Assembly (NCBI GenBank): GCA_016110215.1
Contig: JADWQD010000014.1
Span: 372,001-436,000 of the forward strand
DNA from: Capronia americana
Lineage: Eukaryota > Ascomycota > Eurotiomycetes > Chaetothyriales > Herpotrichiellaceae
DNA length: 64,000 bases
Direction of reading: 5' to 3'
Part shown: piece by piece, positions 33,167 to 44,481 of the stretch
Layout: each line of letters begins with the position of its first letter
How positions within the stretch are numbered: the first letter of the stretch is position 1
Translations under genes and position numbers: made by a program
Notes under the pieces: model-generated
Told to the model about the DNA's origin: nothing
Database searches by the model: none
The model's input: the letters and a program-made list of their open reading frames with translations, nothing else

Positions 33167-36100
33167 TCATTTGAAAAGCGCCAAAATCTCCTTCATGTGC
33201 GCTTCCCTCACCTCCTGCTTGCTCAACTGCTTGTAATTCTGGTTCACGGACACGTCCGCCAACTGCTGCTTCTTCTTCTGCAGATCCACTATCTTGAGTT
33301 CGATGCTGTCTTCCATTTGATATCGCTTGATGACTACAGGCCGTTTCTGTCCAATCCGGTATATGCGATCGACTGCTTGCGCTTCGGCTGCCGGGTTCCA
33401 CATCGGTTCCATGATGAATGCGCGGGATGCGGCTGTCAGGTTGAGTCCTTGACCTGCTGCCTTGATCGATGCCAGCAGGATGCGGACATTGTTGTCCGTC
33501 GCCAGAGCATCCATGGACTTCTTTCTAGCGTTGAGTGACATGGTGCCGTCGATTCGAACAAAGGAATACCCCTTGTCGGTCAAGGCCCTTTCAATGAGGT
33601 TGAGGTGAGATGTGAACTCAGAGAAGACAACGCACTTCAATGGACTTTCTCCCGCGGCTTCCAACGGTTCGCTGGTCCGGTACATCTCTTCAATGTCGGC
33701 CAGGAGCGCCTTAGTTTTGGTGTGAGGCCCAGTGTAGGTCCGAACAATCTCCTCCTCTCCTTCTTCCTGGTCGATGGTGTCATCTGGTGCCACAAGGATT
33801 TCCTGCGCTGTGGATCCACTAAATCCGACATATTGTGCAGCGATTTCCGCGGCGCAGAAAGGACAAGTGACAGTCTCGTTGTTTGGTGTGCTGTCGAAGT
33901 GAGGTTTGACTGAGGTGAAACAATCGCCACAGATGAGGTCGAAGCACGGCAGGACAAAGCATCGAAGAGCTTGTTCCTCATCGGCGTCCGTCTCAGACTT
34001 AACAACGTCTTTGCTGATGCTTCGTTCACAATTTCTGCAAACGTCCAGCTCCGCTTCCATCCTCAGGTTCAGAGCCTCATATGCTGCCTTTCTCGATATT
34101 GTCGGCGCCGTTGCCTCTTCGTCAATATCGATGGCCTCGTTTGCACTCATGCCCTTTAGCAGTTTGAGATCTTTCTCATTGAGTAGTTCACGACCATGGG
34201 CACAGATCAGTCGAAGGGTCATAATGCCTCTCAGAACGTGATGCTGAACACCGCTGTTCTTTTCTTTGGAGCGCGCCAACTCTTGAATCTGCACATGAGC
34301 TGTCTCCTTGAAAAATTCGTGCAGACGCCTCTCTTGCTCGGAGAACCTGAGTTTCTCGACATAGTCCTTTCTTTCTGGCAGGTCGACGCGGTCTCGCAGT
34401 CGGCGTAAGGTAAAAGAGTCAACAAAGATCCGCAAAGCTTTTAAGAACGATGGGTCGCCCGACTGAGCCGGGCCTCTGATGTACTGATTGAATCTTGCCG
34501 CGGTATCATAAGGGTACAAGCGCAAAAACCGCGTCAGAGACCCCAAATCGTCAAGTCGATTTTGGATTGGCGTTCCAGTCAAGCACCAGCGGCGCTGTGC
34601 TTCCAAACTGTAGCAAGCTTGCGACTGAAGAGCCTTCTGCTCTCGGATTGTGTGGGCTTCGTCCAGCACGATCCTGAACCACTTCAACTGTCTCAGAGGA
34701 CTCACGGTAGCCTCCTTCTTGTTCGAAAACTCGGAACCAATAATTCCATAAGTGGTGATGACTATGTTGTACTTCAATAACACAAACGGGTTCTTCTCTC
34801 GATTCGGTCCGTGGAAGACAGTGTAGGTCATGGCGTCTGGGTTGATGTGGGATGCAATTTGATCTTCCCAGTTCTTTACGGTACTGGTCGGACACACGAT
34901 TAGGGTCGCTCCTGTGTTGGACAGGATGAGGTTGTGATTCTCGTCTTGATTGTCCCTCATCACTTTGTCCTCGGCGAAGTTTTTAGCCTCTTCCATTGTG
35001 CTGGCAATGAGTGAAAGGGCCTCAAGTGTCTTTCCAAGACCCATAACATCAGCCAGCAGACCTCCAAGTACCTGTTCTGGCTCGTCTTTGACAGAGATAC
35101 CGGTAATGACTTCGTTGTAGACAACGGCGCCATTCTTCCGCTGCTTCCTTCTCCACAAGGAAGTATTCTCTGACTCGTCATTGCCAAAGGCTCGTGGCTG
35201 CTCCTGTCGTAGCATGAATGTGAGCGCTTGTTTTTGATGGCTAAGCAGGGGAGTTTTGATGATGGTGGGGGGCGGGTCCATTTCACCAAGGGAGCGAGAT
35301 GCATTTGCGAACGAATCGAAGACCTTGGACACGGCTTCAGTTGCCTCTTCCAAAGTTCGGGCATCCGACAATGGTCGAGCGGCTTTTTCGTAACCTTTTA
35401 AAGCTTGAAAGAGCGGCTTCTTCTGTGCGTGTGGGTTGTAAACCGGGATACCGGCTTCTGATGCCATGGGTGGCCGCAACCAGAAGTTATGCTGACCGAA
35501 GAGCTTGCCGACCTTATCAGCATCACCTCGACGACCATAGAGATTGACCACCATTTTGAGCTGGTCGGAACATGGTTGATGAGGCCACTCGTTCGGCTTC
35601 TTTCGGCGATTGATCAGTCTTGGCTGTGCTCTGAATCCTTTCAGAGCGTCCATAGCAGGCGCAAGTGCGGCGGCAAAGTCGGGATTGACTCGCGCAAAGT
35701 GAGTGCCCCAAGGATCTAGAATCTCGATCACTGTGTCCTTGCCAGCCTTACGATCCAGCTCACACTTCATCACGGGCCACTCCCGCTCCTGAGAAAATTG
35801 GCTGATACTCTTGGGCTTCGGCACAAGATGGGCATGGGCGTTAGTGGAGATATGGCCGTAGCAGACCTCTTGGTCATCGAGTGAGCGTTCGGAGACGATC
35901 TTCAGATCATCATCCGACTCATCATCCTCGTTGGTCAGATCCACCAGGCTGTTTTTTACGGCTTCGGCTACTCGCTCCGGATTTGGCCGCATGTATTCAC
36001 CAATAACGCCGTTGCTGTGATGGTAAGAAGATGCGGCCTGCTTGTTCAGGGGTTGATGGCTGTCGGTGTCCAATTTCATCCTCTTCCTCGGATTGATTGC

Positions 36101-36571
36101 GCGGTTTTCCACATTGTAGAGGCTCTCTACCAACGACTTTGTACTACTGGTTCTATGGCTGTTGCCATCCGTGGAGGAAAATTTGTTCTCATCGACAGGT
36201 GCTTTCGTCTTGACTGAGTTCTGGTTCCGATATGGTCCTCGTGGGTTCAACAGCGTTGATGGATTCAATGTTGCCGATAACCTTGCAGGATTCTGAGGAA
36301 GCTGTGGATCCACGGTCGACAGTTTGCCGTCCTGTTCCATTCTTTCTGGAGTCCGCAAAGACCCTGGACGTGAAGAGCCGTTTGCTGTGATGTCGCGTCA
36401 GAAAGTTCAAGCGACGGGAGTTCAAGAAATGGGGTTAAAGATGGCGAATGTTAGGAGTATGGAGTTTGTTCTCGATGTAGCAAGATAGGATGAAAAGTTG
36501 GGGGTCTCACCTTGGGATTTTGAGGTCGCCTTCAAGGACTTCGGGTCCAGTAAAGTGCGAGCAGTCGCCAT
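33167..36571 (-). CDS. SNF2-family helicase with internal RING finger (HLTF/Rad5-like)
   Basis: Exon 1 (36511-36571, MATARTLLDP...) and exon 2 (33167-36363) join in phase for 1085 residues. The short first exon is supported by a GTGAGA donor, a GTCCAG acceptor and a good ATG. The N-terminal about 380 residues are poorly conserved and partly acidic. The ATPase has LADVMGLGKT (Walker A, about 457-466), LDEAHTIR (about 587-594) and LTGTPIQNRLDDL. A C3HC4-type RING finger (CRNC at 796-799, then CFDLICGDC and CPFC up to about 857) is inserted between the two helicase lobes, the order seen in Rad5, Rad16 and HLTF. The second lobe has FSEFTSHLNLIERAL and AVDRIYRIGQKR (motif VI). This arrangement couples DNA translocation to ubiquitin ligation, usually in replication-fork repair. 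I did not see a clear HIRAN domain, so true Rad5 identity is unproven. Confidence 0.9.
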
Positions 36572-37095
36572 CTTTATAGGCGTGAAGCGCTGCTTGCCTG
36601 CTTGCGGAAGACTTGTCACTGGGTGGTAACGTGACAAGGGATTCAGTTGAAGTGAAGGGGTGGCGAATCACATCGCGGCCAAAGTTGCGCTCATGACCAG
36701 AGACTGCAATGAAAGTGTCTGAGGACAAAGGTGCTCAAAAGACCATTACCCAGATAATGGCCGCGGATTTACAGAGTCGGCTCATGATAATGATGTCCGG
36801 ATTTATGGGTTTTTGGATGAAATTGACAACAGAGCAAGTTAATCAATGACTGAGAACAAAGCGGCGCTCGGTCCACGCGGCTGCAGCCTTGCGCTAAATT
36901 GTACTGGCAAGGCTGTGGTGCAGCCTCAGTAAAGCTGATTGGCCCAATTTCTCAAAGAAAAGACAAATGACTTTTATCATGAGAGTGCTTGCAGAGAACC
37001 AGCCATAGATCTTGTACAACATAAATGTCAGTGATCAATAGTGCCCCTCCATTTGATTGATCTTCCATGCTACGCTCACGCAGTGTCCGGGTTTG
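36572..37095. other. Intergenic upstream of SNF2-RING gene
   Basis: It holds the SNF2 promoter and the 3' end of the 236-aa gene. No gene is seen. Confidence 0.45.
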
Positions 37096-37806
37096 TTAAG
37101 AGATGTCGTGACCGTGAGCTGGCGCACGTGAACCAACCATCCAATCCTCGAGGGCAAGCCATTCGCTCCAGGTGCTCTCAGCAGCTTCAATCTCTCCGTC
37201 GGTAGGGTCGTAGAGCGGTCGCATGAAGGGCACTGTTTCCAAGGGTAGCATATCGTAGTCTTTCTTGACCGAGGCCCATCCGCCACTTTTGGCGGCAAAA
37301 AGGTAGTTTCGCCTCTCTTGCTCTCGCTGTGGTCCAACGCCGGCTCTCCAGTCGTCGCCGAAGAAGCCGTGCAGCACTTGCGGCACATCCATTCCCGTGA
37401 CGACTAGGCGCCGCAGGTAGGGGATCAAGGACACGGCCGACGCCGCCGCCGCCGCTTCAGTAGAGGAAGCTCTGACAGCATCTCCTCTGTCTAGTCGCGA
37501 TTTCCCGCTTCGAGACCCACTCGTACTGTAGACCGGGTGCGGCTGCCTTTGGAACGGCAAAAGGATGTTGATAAAGGATGCGAAGGCCTGAACAAGTGGC
37601 TCGTGTTGCGCATGGTCAATGAAATAGCGCTGGCAGCTTTGGTACTTCGGAAACCACGCTATGATGTCGAATTGTGGTCCGCTTGGAGCCTTCCCCTGGC
37701 TTCCAGCTCCTGGAGAGCTATTGATGCCGGTGAAAGCTGCATCCTTGAATGACCTCGACGAGCCACCGAAATTGGACGACGAGGATGACGACGAAGAAAA
37801 TGCCAT
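37096..37806 (-). CDS. Conserved fungal protein of unknown function, 236 aa
   Basis: The intronless frame begins MAF followed by a serine run (SSSSSSSS) and ends GSRAPAHGHDIS. The core has FDIIAWFPKYQSCQRYFIDHAQHEPLVQAFASFINILLPFQ (about 46-86). A variable, alanine-rich linker is followed by VSLIPYLRRLVVTGMDVPQVLHGFFGDDW and RRNYLFAAKSGGWASVKKDYDMLP. The end is AESTWSEWLALEDWMVG. The strong aromatic and charged pattern looks like a conserved helical domain that I associate with a widespread but uncharacterised ascomycete family. There is no signal peptide or membrane segment. Function unknown. It is divergent from the aldo-keto reductase gene, 646 bp away. Confidence 0.75.
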   Translation of the reverse strand: MAFSSSSSSSSNFGGSSRSFKDAAFTGINSSPGAGSQGKAPSGPQFDIIAWFPKYQSCQRYFIDHAQHEPLVQAFASFINILLPFQRQPHPVYSTSGSRSGKSRLDRGDAVRASSTEAAAAASAVSLIPYLRRLVVTGMDVPQVLHGFFGDDWRAGVGPQREQERRNYLFAAKSGGWASVKKDYDMLPLETVPFMRPLYDPTDGEIEAAESTWSEWLALEDWMVGSRAPAHGHDIS

Positions 37807-38452
37807 TTTTGTTGCCAGCTATTGCGGTTTGAGCGTGATCTGCACTCGCGACCGCTTTGCTCGCTGAATCGGAAAGCATGCAAGTCTCCCACCCGTTGAA
37901 AGCCGACAAATGTGCAGTAGCATGAGGGCCGGACTGCGCTCTATCCAATGAGAGCATCATGAGAGGCGCAGCATTGATATCAGATTCTTCTGAAGCTGAG
38001 GTGTGTCTTTGTGTGATCGTCTCATGCTATGGCCCGAGGATATGGACAGAGTGCATCCGAAGCGGTGAGACAATCAAGGTGAGGCACTTCACCAGCGCTG
38101 GCTATTGGGACGCTGCTCACCACTATACTCAAACGCGGTGGGAACGGAAGCACAGAAAGCCCAAGATCGAGAGATTCGGGACTGAACGCCGACTCTACAC
38201 TAATGTTGGTGACAATCTTCCTCGCTGCTTGTCGGGGAGCGCCGCCAGTTGACCGTGCGGCTACACGTGCTGGTCCCGGTCGGTTAATTTCCCGGTTTCC
38301 TAATTTCCCGTCAGGTCGCTATGCCCAGTTGGTGAATTATTAAGTCATCTGTTGGGGGGTCGGACTTGGTGGTTTCCTGCTCTCTCATCACCGTGGTCCA
38401 ACTCTCATATCACAAGCTTGTAGTACTGCCAACGGGCAATAAGCTAAGAACT
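37807..38452. other. Divergent promoter of the 236-aa gene and aldo-keto reductase
   Basis: No gene is seen. It includes an imperfect repeat of TTTCCCGGTTTCC type at about 38286-38312. Confidence 0.4.
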
Positions 38453-39319
38453 ATGGCCCCTAACAGCTTCTCCCTGTCGACGCGGCTCCCACTGGCCAAC
38501 GGTCTCTCGATTCCTCAGATTCACTTGGGGGTCTACCTGATGTCAGACCGTGAAGCCTCTAAAGCAGTGAAATGGGCACTTCAAGCTGGATACCGTGCAA
38601 TTGATTCAGCACAAATGTATCGCAACGAGGCAGCCTGCGGTCAGGCCATTCTTTCCTTTCTCAACGACAAGTCTCTGAACACAGCCGGTTTGGCCCGAGA
38701 AGATATCTTTTTCACATCAAAGCTGGCATCCAACACCAGCTATCAAGCCGCGCGTCGCTCTATCAAACAATCAGTGCAAACCAGCGGCCTCGGCTACATC
38801 GACCTGTTTCTGCTTCACAGTCCATATGGCGGAAAGAGCGCTCGCTTGTCTAGCTGGAAAGCCGTCGAGGATGCCATCCAGGATGGTGAGATCAAGATTG
38901 GAGGGGTGAGTAATTTCGGTGTCAAGCACCTGGACGAGCTCGCAGCGTCAAAGCCTCGCATCATGCCGGCCGTCAATCAGATTGAAGTGCATCCCTTCAA
39001 CACGCGGACAAACATCGTCCAAGCTTGTCAGAAGTACGGTATCCTCGTAGAAGCCTACGCACCTCTAGCGAGAGCCCTCCGTATGGAGCATCCCACAATT
39101 GTATCACTGTCAAAGAGGTACGATTGTACTCCAGCACAGTTGATGATTCGGTGGAGTCTTCAGCATGGATACATCCCACTACCGAAAAGCGTATCCAAGG
39201 ACCGTATCGAGGCAAACGGGAACATCGGTCACTTTGAGATTTCGGATGAGGACATGAAGAAGATGGATGGGCTTGACGAGTATCTTGTCACTGACTGGGA
39301 TCCTGTTGATACAGACTAG
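38453..39319 (+). CDS. Aldo-keto reductase
   Basis: The ATG at 38453 gives a 288-residue (beta/alpha)8 oxidoreductase. The full catalytic tetrad is visible: Asp51 and Tyr56 in AIDSAQMY, Lys90 in FFTSKL and His122 in LFLLHSPYG. IGGVSNFGVKHLDEL and VNQIEVHPFN are the usual core strands, and IPLPKSVSKDRIEAN is the NADPH 2'-phosphate site. It should reduce aldehydes or ketones with NADPH in the cytosol. The sequence resembles the fungal group containing glycerol dehydrogenase- and 2,5-diketogluconate reductase-like enzymes; the substrate is not predictable. The start was chosen because the open upstream frame (from 38366) lies outside the family's usual N-terminus. Confidence 0.93.
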   Translation: MAPNSFSLSTRLPLANGLSIPQIHLGVYLMSDREASKAVKWALQAGYRAIDSAQMYRNEAACGQAILSFLNDKSLNTAGLAREDIFFTSKLASNTSYQAARRSIKQSVQTSGLGYIDLFLLHSPYGGKSARLSSWKAVEDAIQDGEIKIGGVSNFGVKHLDELAASKPRIMPAVNQIEVHPFNTRTNIVQACQKYGILVEAYAPLARALRMEHPTIVSLSKRYDCTPAQLMIRWSLQHGYIPLPKSVSKDRIEANGNIGHFEISDEDMKKMDGLDEYLVTDWDPVDTD

Positions 39320-39760
39320 CAGGTCTCGGGTCTAGTTTGTACTTGTGCGGATGACCAAGCATTGCTGCATCCTCGCCGAGTGCAAGCTGGGGAAAGCCGT
39401 TCTGCTAAGCAGCTGCCCGACTGGTTCCCGGCTGAATGTTACATATGCCAGCCATGCTATCAGGTGATTGAGGAAGAAAGCAACGGTCATGCAAGCACTG
39501 AGTTGTCGCTTCCAAGTGCAATTGTCAACCCCCATCAATGGATGACGTCGACGGCGCATGATGTGCCTAGGTACTGTGTATGTCGTTCCAGATCGCTACC
39601 TTTTTCTGGCATCCAGACAAGAGCTGATGGAATCTCCATTAACATTGAGCTGAACGCGTTATGGAGTTAAGGATAAGCTAAGGCACACGGTGTAGTTGCT
39701 TTGACTGACCAAGAAAAGGGGTCCTGAGATAGGGTGATCTTCCCTCACGGGATCTGCTTG

Positions 39761-39799
39761 AATACTCCGGCACCATTCCTTCGGGGAGTAAGGAGTATT
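39761..39799. repeat. Inverted repeat AATACTCC / GGAGTATT
   Basis: Eight-base arms at 39761-39768 and 39792-39799 pair perfectly around a 23-nt loop. The left arm overlaps a CGGAGTA motif on the minus strand. Confidence 0.7.
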
Positions 39800-41286
39800 G
39801 GGCGCGGTGTGACTGGGCCCAGGATCCCTATAAGGCTGCTCTTCTGCAACAATGGGAGGTTATCCAGCTAGGAGCGCGGGCATACTATCACTCTCTGTCA
39901 GACGGTGGTTCCGGTTCCTGGGTCATCTAACCAATGGCAGAAGAAGGAGCTCCGAATATGCGCCACCCGAACAGCTCACAGTACAGCACACGCTCTAAAA
40001 GGAGAGCCCGCCTAGGGAAGATAGCAAAAGTCTTCCACATCGGTCATGATCGGAGCATTGCTCATTTGTGAAGGTCCTCCGTGCTTGGTAACCCGTGCAT
40101 GGAGATCCGGGGCTTGTGAAGACTAAAGCCTGTCAAGGAAGTCTTCCGACGTAATGCTCCCAAGTCTTTCGATCGACCGGTCGACGGCGTTCGACCTCTG
40201 TACAGGTCGTTATGTGGTGAGTGTGGACTGGAAGCAGCAAAACAGAAAGCAGAAACGAAAATGGCTCTCCGACGTCCTGTGTAGATGTCGGTGGCAGCCA
40301 CGCAGCCTCTTGAGATAGAGAGGTTATCGTGCGGAGTACAGAAGTATGTACCTTGTAAAGGGTCCAGTGAGTGCCCTCACCACACCCACACCTAGCCTTC
40401 TGAGAGAGCTTATCTTACCAAAGCAGTGGCGGTCCACCCTTCCACGTTCTTTCGCCCCAGTTCTCGGTTCCTTCCACGCATCGGTTGCAGGGGTGAGTCG
40501 CAGCGAGTCTCGACCGCTCCCTTCTGATGTCTTGCCGAGCTGGATGAGCTTTGTGTTTGTCTCGGCCACAATAAGCCCGGACATCCTGTAAAACAAAAGA
40601 AGGTGCTTACGGTTCAATGTTCAACTGTCGTTGGCTGGATGGGTGCTTTTCGGCATCAAAAGGTACTAAAGGGTTGTCGAGTGGAGTAGGAGAAGAACAT
40701 CACACTCCTGACTGTTAGCCAAAACACAGGATCCCCTTACCGCTTCATCAACGGGCCATTCGTTTTCGGACAGTTCGGCACTGCACTGGCAAAGTTACGA
40801 TCAATGGTTTCGACATCACAGAACCGCCGCGGGTCGATGAGGAATTTATCCAACCTGGATGTAGTGTCACCTGCTGCATAGGTGGCGGACGTCACGAGAG
40901 CCAACAGCATGGGGCGTGCGGTAGTGTTTTCTAGGCCTCAGCAGCCATATCTAGGCCACCGGGGCTGCTGACTCAGGCCATAAACCCTTGTCCATCCAGC
41001 GCCTGTCCTTGGTTGGGTGGCAGATGGTGCGTTAGGTGCAGAAGATGGCGTATGCAACCTGCCCGGTGCCTCGAGTGTGACCCGAAGTCTGACTGGTCCC
41101 TCCACTTCTGCACAAGCCGACGGGCAGAGGTGCGGGTGTCTTTTTTACAAGTTCGGAGTATTGACGCCTCGTGCTGCACTCTCTCAGGTCTTTGTTTTGC
41201 CACAGTCGCCGTTAGTCAGAAGTGACAGACGTCACTGTCAGAGACCAGGGCGTCTGTGCTGTTTACCCGAGAAGTGATACGACAGT

Positions 41287-41311
41287 GAGTACCTCGTACG
41301 GAGTACCTCGT
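41287..41311. repeat. Direct repeat GAGTACCTCGT, two copies
   Basis: Perfect 11-bp copies at 41287-41297 and 41301-41311, start to start 14 bp, with CGGAGTA at 41299-41305 spanning the junction. Confidence 0.85.
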
Positions 41312-42144
41312 GCGTGGTGTTGTATCTGCGCGAGAATTTCGGCCTCTACTTGTGAATCCCACTCCCGAGTCCCATTCCACGAGTCCCCGAAGATGGGATT
41401 GCCTTGATCCTTCCCGCCTGCCAGGTCCCATGTCGCTGCATAGAGGACGGTAGGACAGGCACTGTAAATAAGTGGTGATCGATGTACAAACTGCCGCCGG
41501 TTCTGCGCCCAACACTGGTATCGATTGGCTGTGGGCGCCTCGCTCCATCCTCCTCCTGCCTCCATTGAAGGAGGGCGTGGAGCTAAGTACTCCCCCAAGA
41601 CTGGTGGACCGACTCCTCAAAACGTGCTCGCGCGATAACAAGGACCTTGCGAGAGAGCTACTGTAGCACAGTAGGCTACCTTTGCTGCCCCTCCACACCG
41701 GCACGGGCATCTCCCCATCCCTCGTAGGGGCAGGCCGGATGGCAGAAGAATCAAGAGTTGCCCTGCAGATTCTCGGGCGATCGTCTAAAATCCTTCCCAC
41801 CTCGTCGTCGGTTTCACAGCTGTCCCCTTCTCTCCATCCTTCCAAACTTGTTACTCCATACTCGGTACTGCCTGCCTCCTGAAAACCCCATCCGCACTAC
41901 CGCAAGAATACCGTCTACACAATACATAGAGCTTCGCAGTGGCTCTTGTTTGTGTCTCGCCACCGCAAGGCAACGTTCAACCGGCATCTTGAAACCCACC
42001 TTGCACGATGCACCTCCGGCCGACGACTCGATGACGATCGACCGACGCCTCTCCGTCCTCGCTTGAACACCTCGGTTTCGGTACCACTGCCACAGCGTTG
42101 GATACACGCAGCCATCTCCCTCTTCAATACGCGCATGTGCAAGC

Positions 42145-42150
42145 TATAAA
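42145..42150 (+). promoter_or_regulatory. Candidate TATA box of bZIP gene
   Basis: TATAAA lies 191 bp before the bZIP start codon. Only one ATG, a start-stop ATGTGA at 42185-42190, lies between it and the main start. Confidence 0.4.
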
Positions 42151-42340
42151 TTGTGTCTTCTGTTCTGTCAGACCTGCAGGGTGTATGTGATCCTCGAAGT
42201 TGCGTCTCTCGACCGGCGTAGGGCTACGAGACCGCAGGAACGTACAATCGCAGGTGGTCTACAGGGAGACGCCTGCAGAACGCCAGCCTGGCGACGTACA
42301 GAATCTTATTTGTTCTTGACATTTCCTTTGCAACCTCAAC

Positions 42341-43399
42341 ATGGACTTTTCGTACTTCACATCGGCTCCGCAGCCATATCAGTTCTTCGGTTTGCCGCAC
42401 ACGCCCTCTACGACCCAGACTGGTCACCTAGACGAGTTCAGGACCGCTCCTTCGACTGTGAGTTGTGCTTTGGGAGATGAGACGATGGTCTGACCGGACT
42501 GCAGGACCAGTATGACGCTGCCTTTGCGGCTTTTCAGCAGAGCTTCCACTACGACCCGGCCACTTTCCTCGCCCAACCGCATCATGCCTCTACGCAATCT
42601 CCACCGATCCAAGGCCAGCGTCATGACTCGATGGTATCTATGCCAGACATGGACATGACCAGCCTGCCCGCACCGGCAGCCGACGCAACGCCCGATGAAG
42701 CGGGGCTAGCACGGAGCAGCAGTGAAGAGAAGGACATTTTGACCCCCCAGCAAAGCCGAAGAAAGGCGCAAAACAGAGCTGCGTAAGATGAATGGCCACA
42801 AGTCTGTCTCCCAGGGGTCTAACGGTGACTGTAGTCAACGAGCATTTCGCGAGCGGAAAGAAAAGCACGTAAAAGATCTCGAAGCCAAACTCACCAGCCT
42901 GCAGCATCAGTCACTGACATTGAATGGCGAGAACGAACGGTTACGGCGCGAATTGGCCAAAATAGCGACAGAGAATGAGATCCTTCGGGCCACATCTGGC
43001 GCGGTATCAAATGGTCCGACCCCGTTTATGGAAGAGCCCGATGAGTTGGTGGGCCCGTTGGGCTATGTCCCCACAGATCGCCATTCTAAAGACCGCTCTC
43101 CGGTCAGCAGCTCAGGATCCGGCTTCGATCTCAGTTCGAAATACGCTCACTTTGGAACGTTAAGAACTATCACCGTAGACGACGACACTGGAGAACCTCT
43201 ACTTGGAGCAGGCGCCACCTGGGACTACATCCAGGCGCACGAGCTCTTTCGCAAGGGACTGGTGGACGTTGGCGATGTCTGTGAGCGGCTGAAGAAGATG
43301 GCAAGATGCGACGGTCAAGGACCAATTTTCCTTGAGAGCGACGTCCGACACGCCATTTCGGAGAGCGCTGTGGCAGGCGGACGGGATGAGCTGATATGA
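42341..43399 (+). CDS. AP-1-like (YAP-type) bZIP transcription factor
   Basis: Exons 42341-42457, 42505-42782 and 42835-43399 give 319 residues. The second intron interrupts the DNA-contacting helix, as is common in this family: RRKAQNRAA is joined to QRAFRERKEKHVKDLE. QNRAAQRAFRERK is the fungal AP-1 signature, with the Gln and Phe that distinguish YAP proteins from GCN4. The leucine zipper follows (LEAKLTSLQHQSLTLNGENERLRRELAKI). The N-terminus (MDFSYFTSAPQPYQFFGLP) and the C-terminal block (LLGAGATWDYIQAHELFRKGLVDVGDVCERLKKMARCDGQGP) look conserved. Yap1's paired cysteine-rich redox domains are missing; only two C-terminal cysteines are seen. It is therefore probably a Fcr3/Yap-related regulator rather than the main oxidative-stress Yap1. 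Confidence 0.88.
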
Positions 43400-44481
43400 C
43401 CGCCATATCGTCTAGATGTCGAGCATCAGTTCTCGCCTCAAACCCTTCTGTTCAGAATCTCACGATGAAGCGTTGGCGCTTAGGAGTACCGGTTCCCGAC
43501 TGAACGAATTCTCAAGGCATTTGGAGGGATTTTGTTGAGCCAGTTCCATCCAATCTGTTCCATTACCTACACAACGATGGAGAACCCCATCGACCGAACT
43601 ATGCTCAACCTCGTTGCAGGACCTATCCGGTTGCACGCCACCAAAGAGGTCTCACATTTTGACAAGAGGAAATGTTCTAGTCTCTACGACCTGCGAGCAG
43701 GTTACTCTGCAAGGGGACATGGACCTGCATGTAACCCTACACGGCCTCCTCGAAAGTGGATCAAGAGATTCCTGACAGAGATCTGGGTCCTGTTATGTCA
43801 GCCACAGCGATTCCCACGAGGGAGCATCGAACACGAGCGCTAGAACATTGGTACGCGATGGAATGTGACGCCCAGGTCAGATGCCTGTCGCTTACTGAGA
43901 TAAACAGCATTTGCTACCGAATTCGTTCTTTGTCATGCAGAACCTGAATACCCGACGAGATTGGCGAAACCCAAAAAACTTCCGAAGCAATCACTGAAAG
44001 CTTTTGCCGGATTTGGTCGAGATACCCTTTCTAGCCACTCCGCCGAAACAAAATCCTCTAACCTGGATATACGGTAGCGGTCACATTGTCTCAGACCCAC
44101 GCCTAAGTCGAAGGTGGAACATATTCACACCCATGCCTCCTCGACGGTTTGCTTGGAGCTCCTGCAGCTTGGTTCATCCTCATGATCCAGTGCCAACAAG
44201 ACAAACAACAGATGTATCGAGGTATGAACGAGCTTCCTGCGCCAGCCACAATTATATGTAGGACAGGGTGAAGCTTGGAGAGACACCACCTGCTCGAAGG
44301 TGGGAATGTCTCACAAGCTGGCCTGCCACTAGAGGGCGACTTTGAGAACTATATCATACGCAGAAGAGACCTGATATTTTAAGGTCTGCGTTTGCTAGTT
44401 GCCCGGCCTCGGCGATCGCGGCTGTAGGATCAGTGGAATCAGGACCGAACGCTGTGCCGGTTAATTGAACCCCCCCATCTT
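43400..44481. other. Convergent 3' region of bZIP and phosducin-like genes
   Basis: About 1.1 kb. A plus-strand frame around 43756-43860, with a possible intron to a short exon near 43941-43997, would encode about 45 residues from an ATG at 43795. It has a weak GTCAGA donor and no known family, so no gene is called. Confidence 0.4.

Larger units (their letters stand above)
39320..42340. other. 3-kb gap upstream of bZIP gene, motif-rich
   Basis: This is the longest gene-poor stretch in the window. Several open frames exist, including 209 codons on the minus strand at 41216-41845, but none has a domain, a good start or exon signals. It carries four CGGAGTA heptamers (either strand), an inverted repeat at 39761-39799 and an 11-bp direct repeat at 41287-41311. 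TATAAA at 42145-42150 is the likely TATA box of the bZIP gene. Confidence 0.5.

Noticed and set aside
41216..41845. 209-codon minus-strand frame upstream of the bZIP gene
   Set aside because: Composition is Arg/Ser-rich without any domain; overlapping frames on the other strand are equally long.
43756..43997. Two short plus-strand frames that could be spliced
   Set aside because: Weak GTCAGA donor, stop codon just upstream and no known family.
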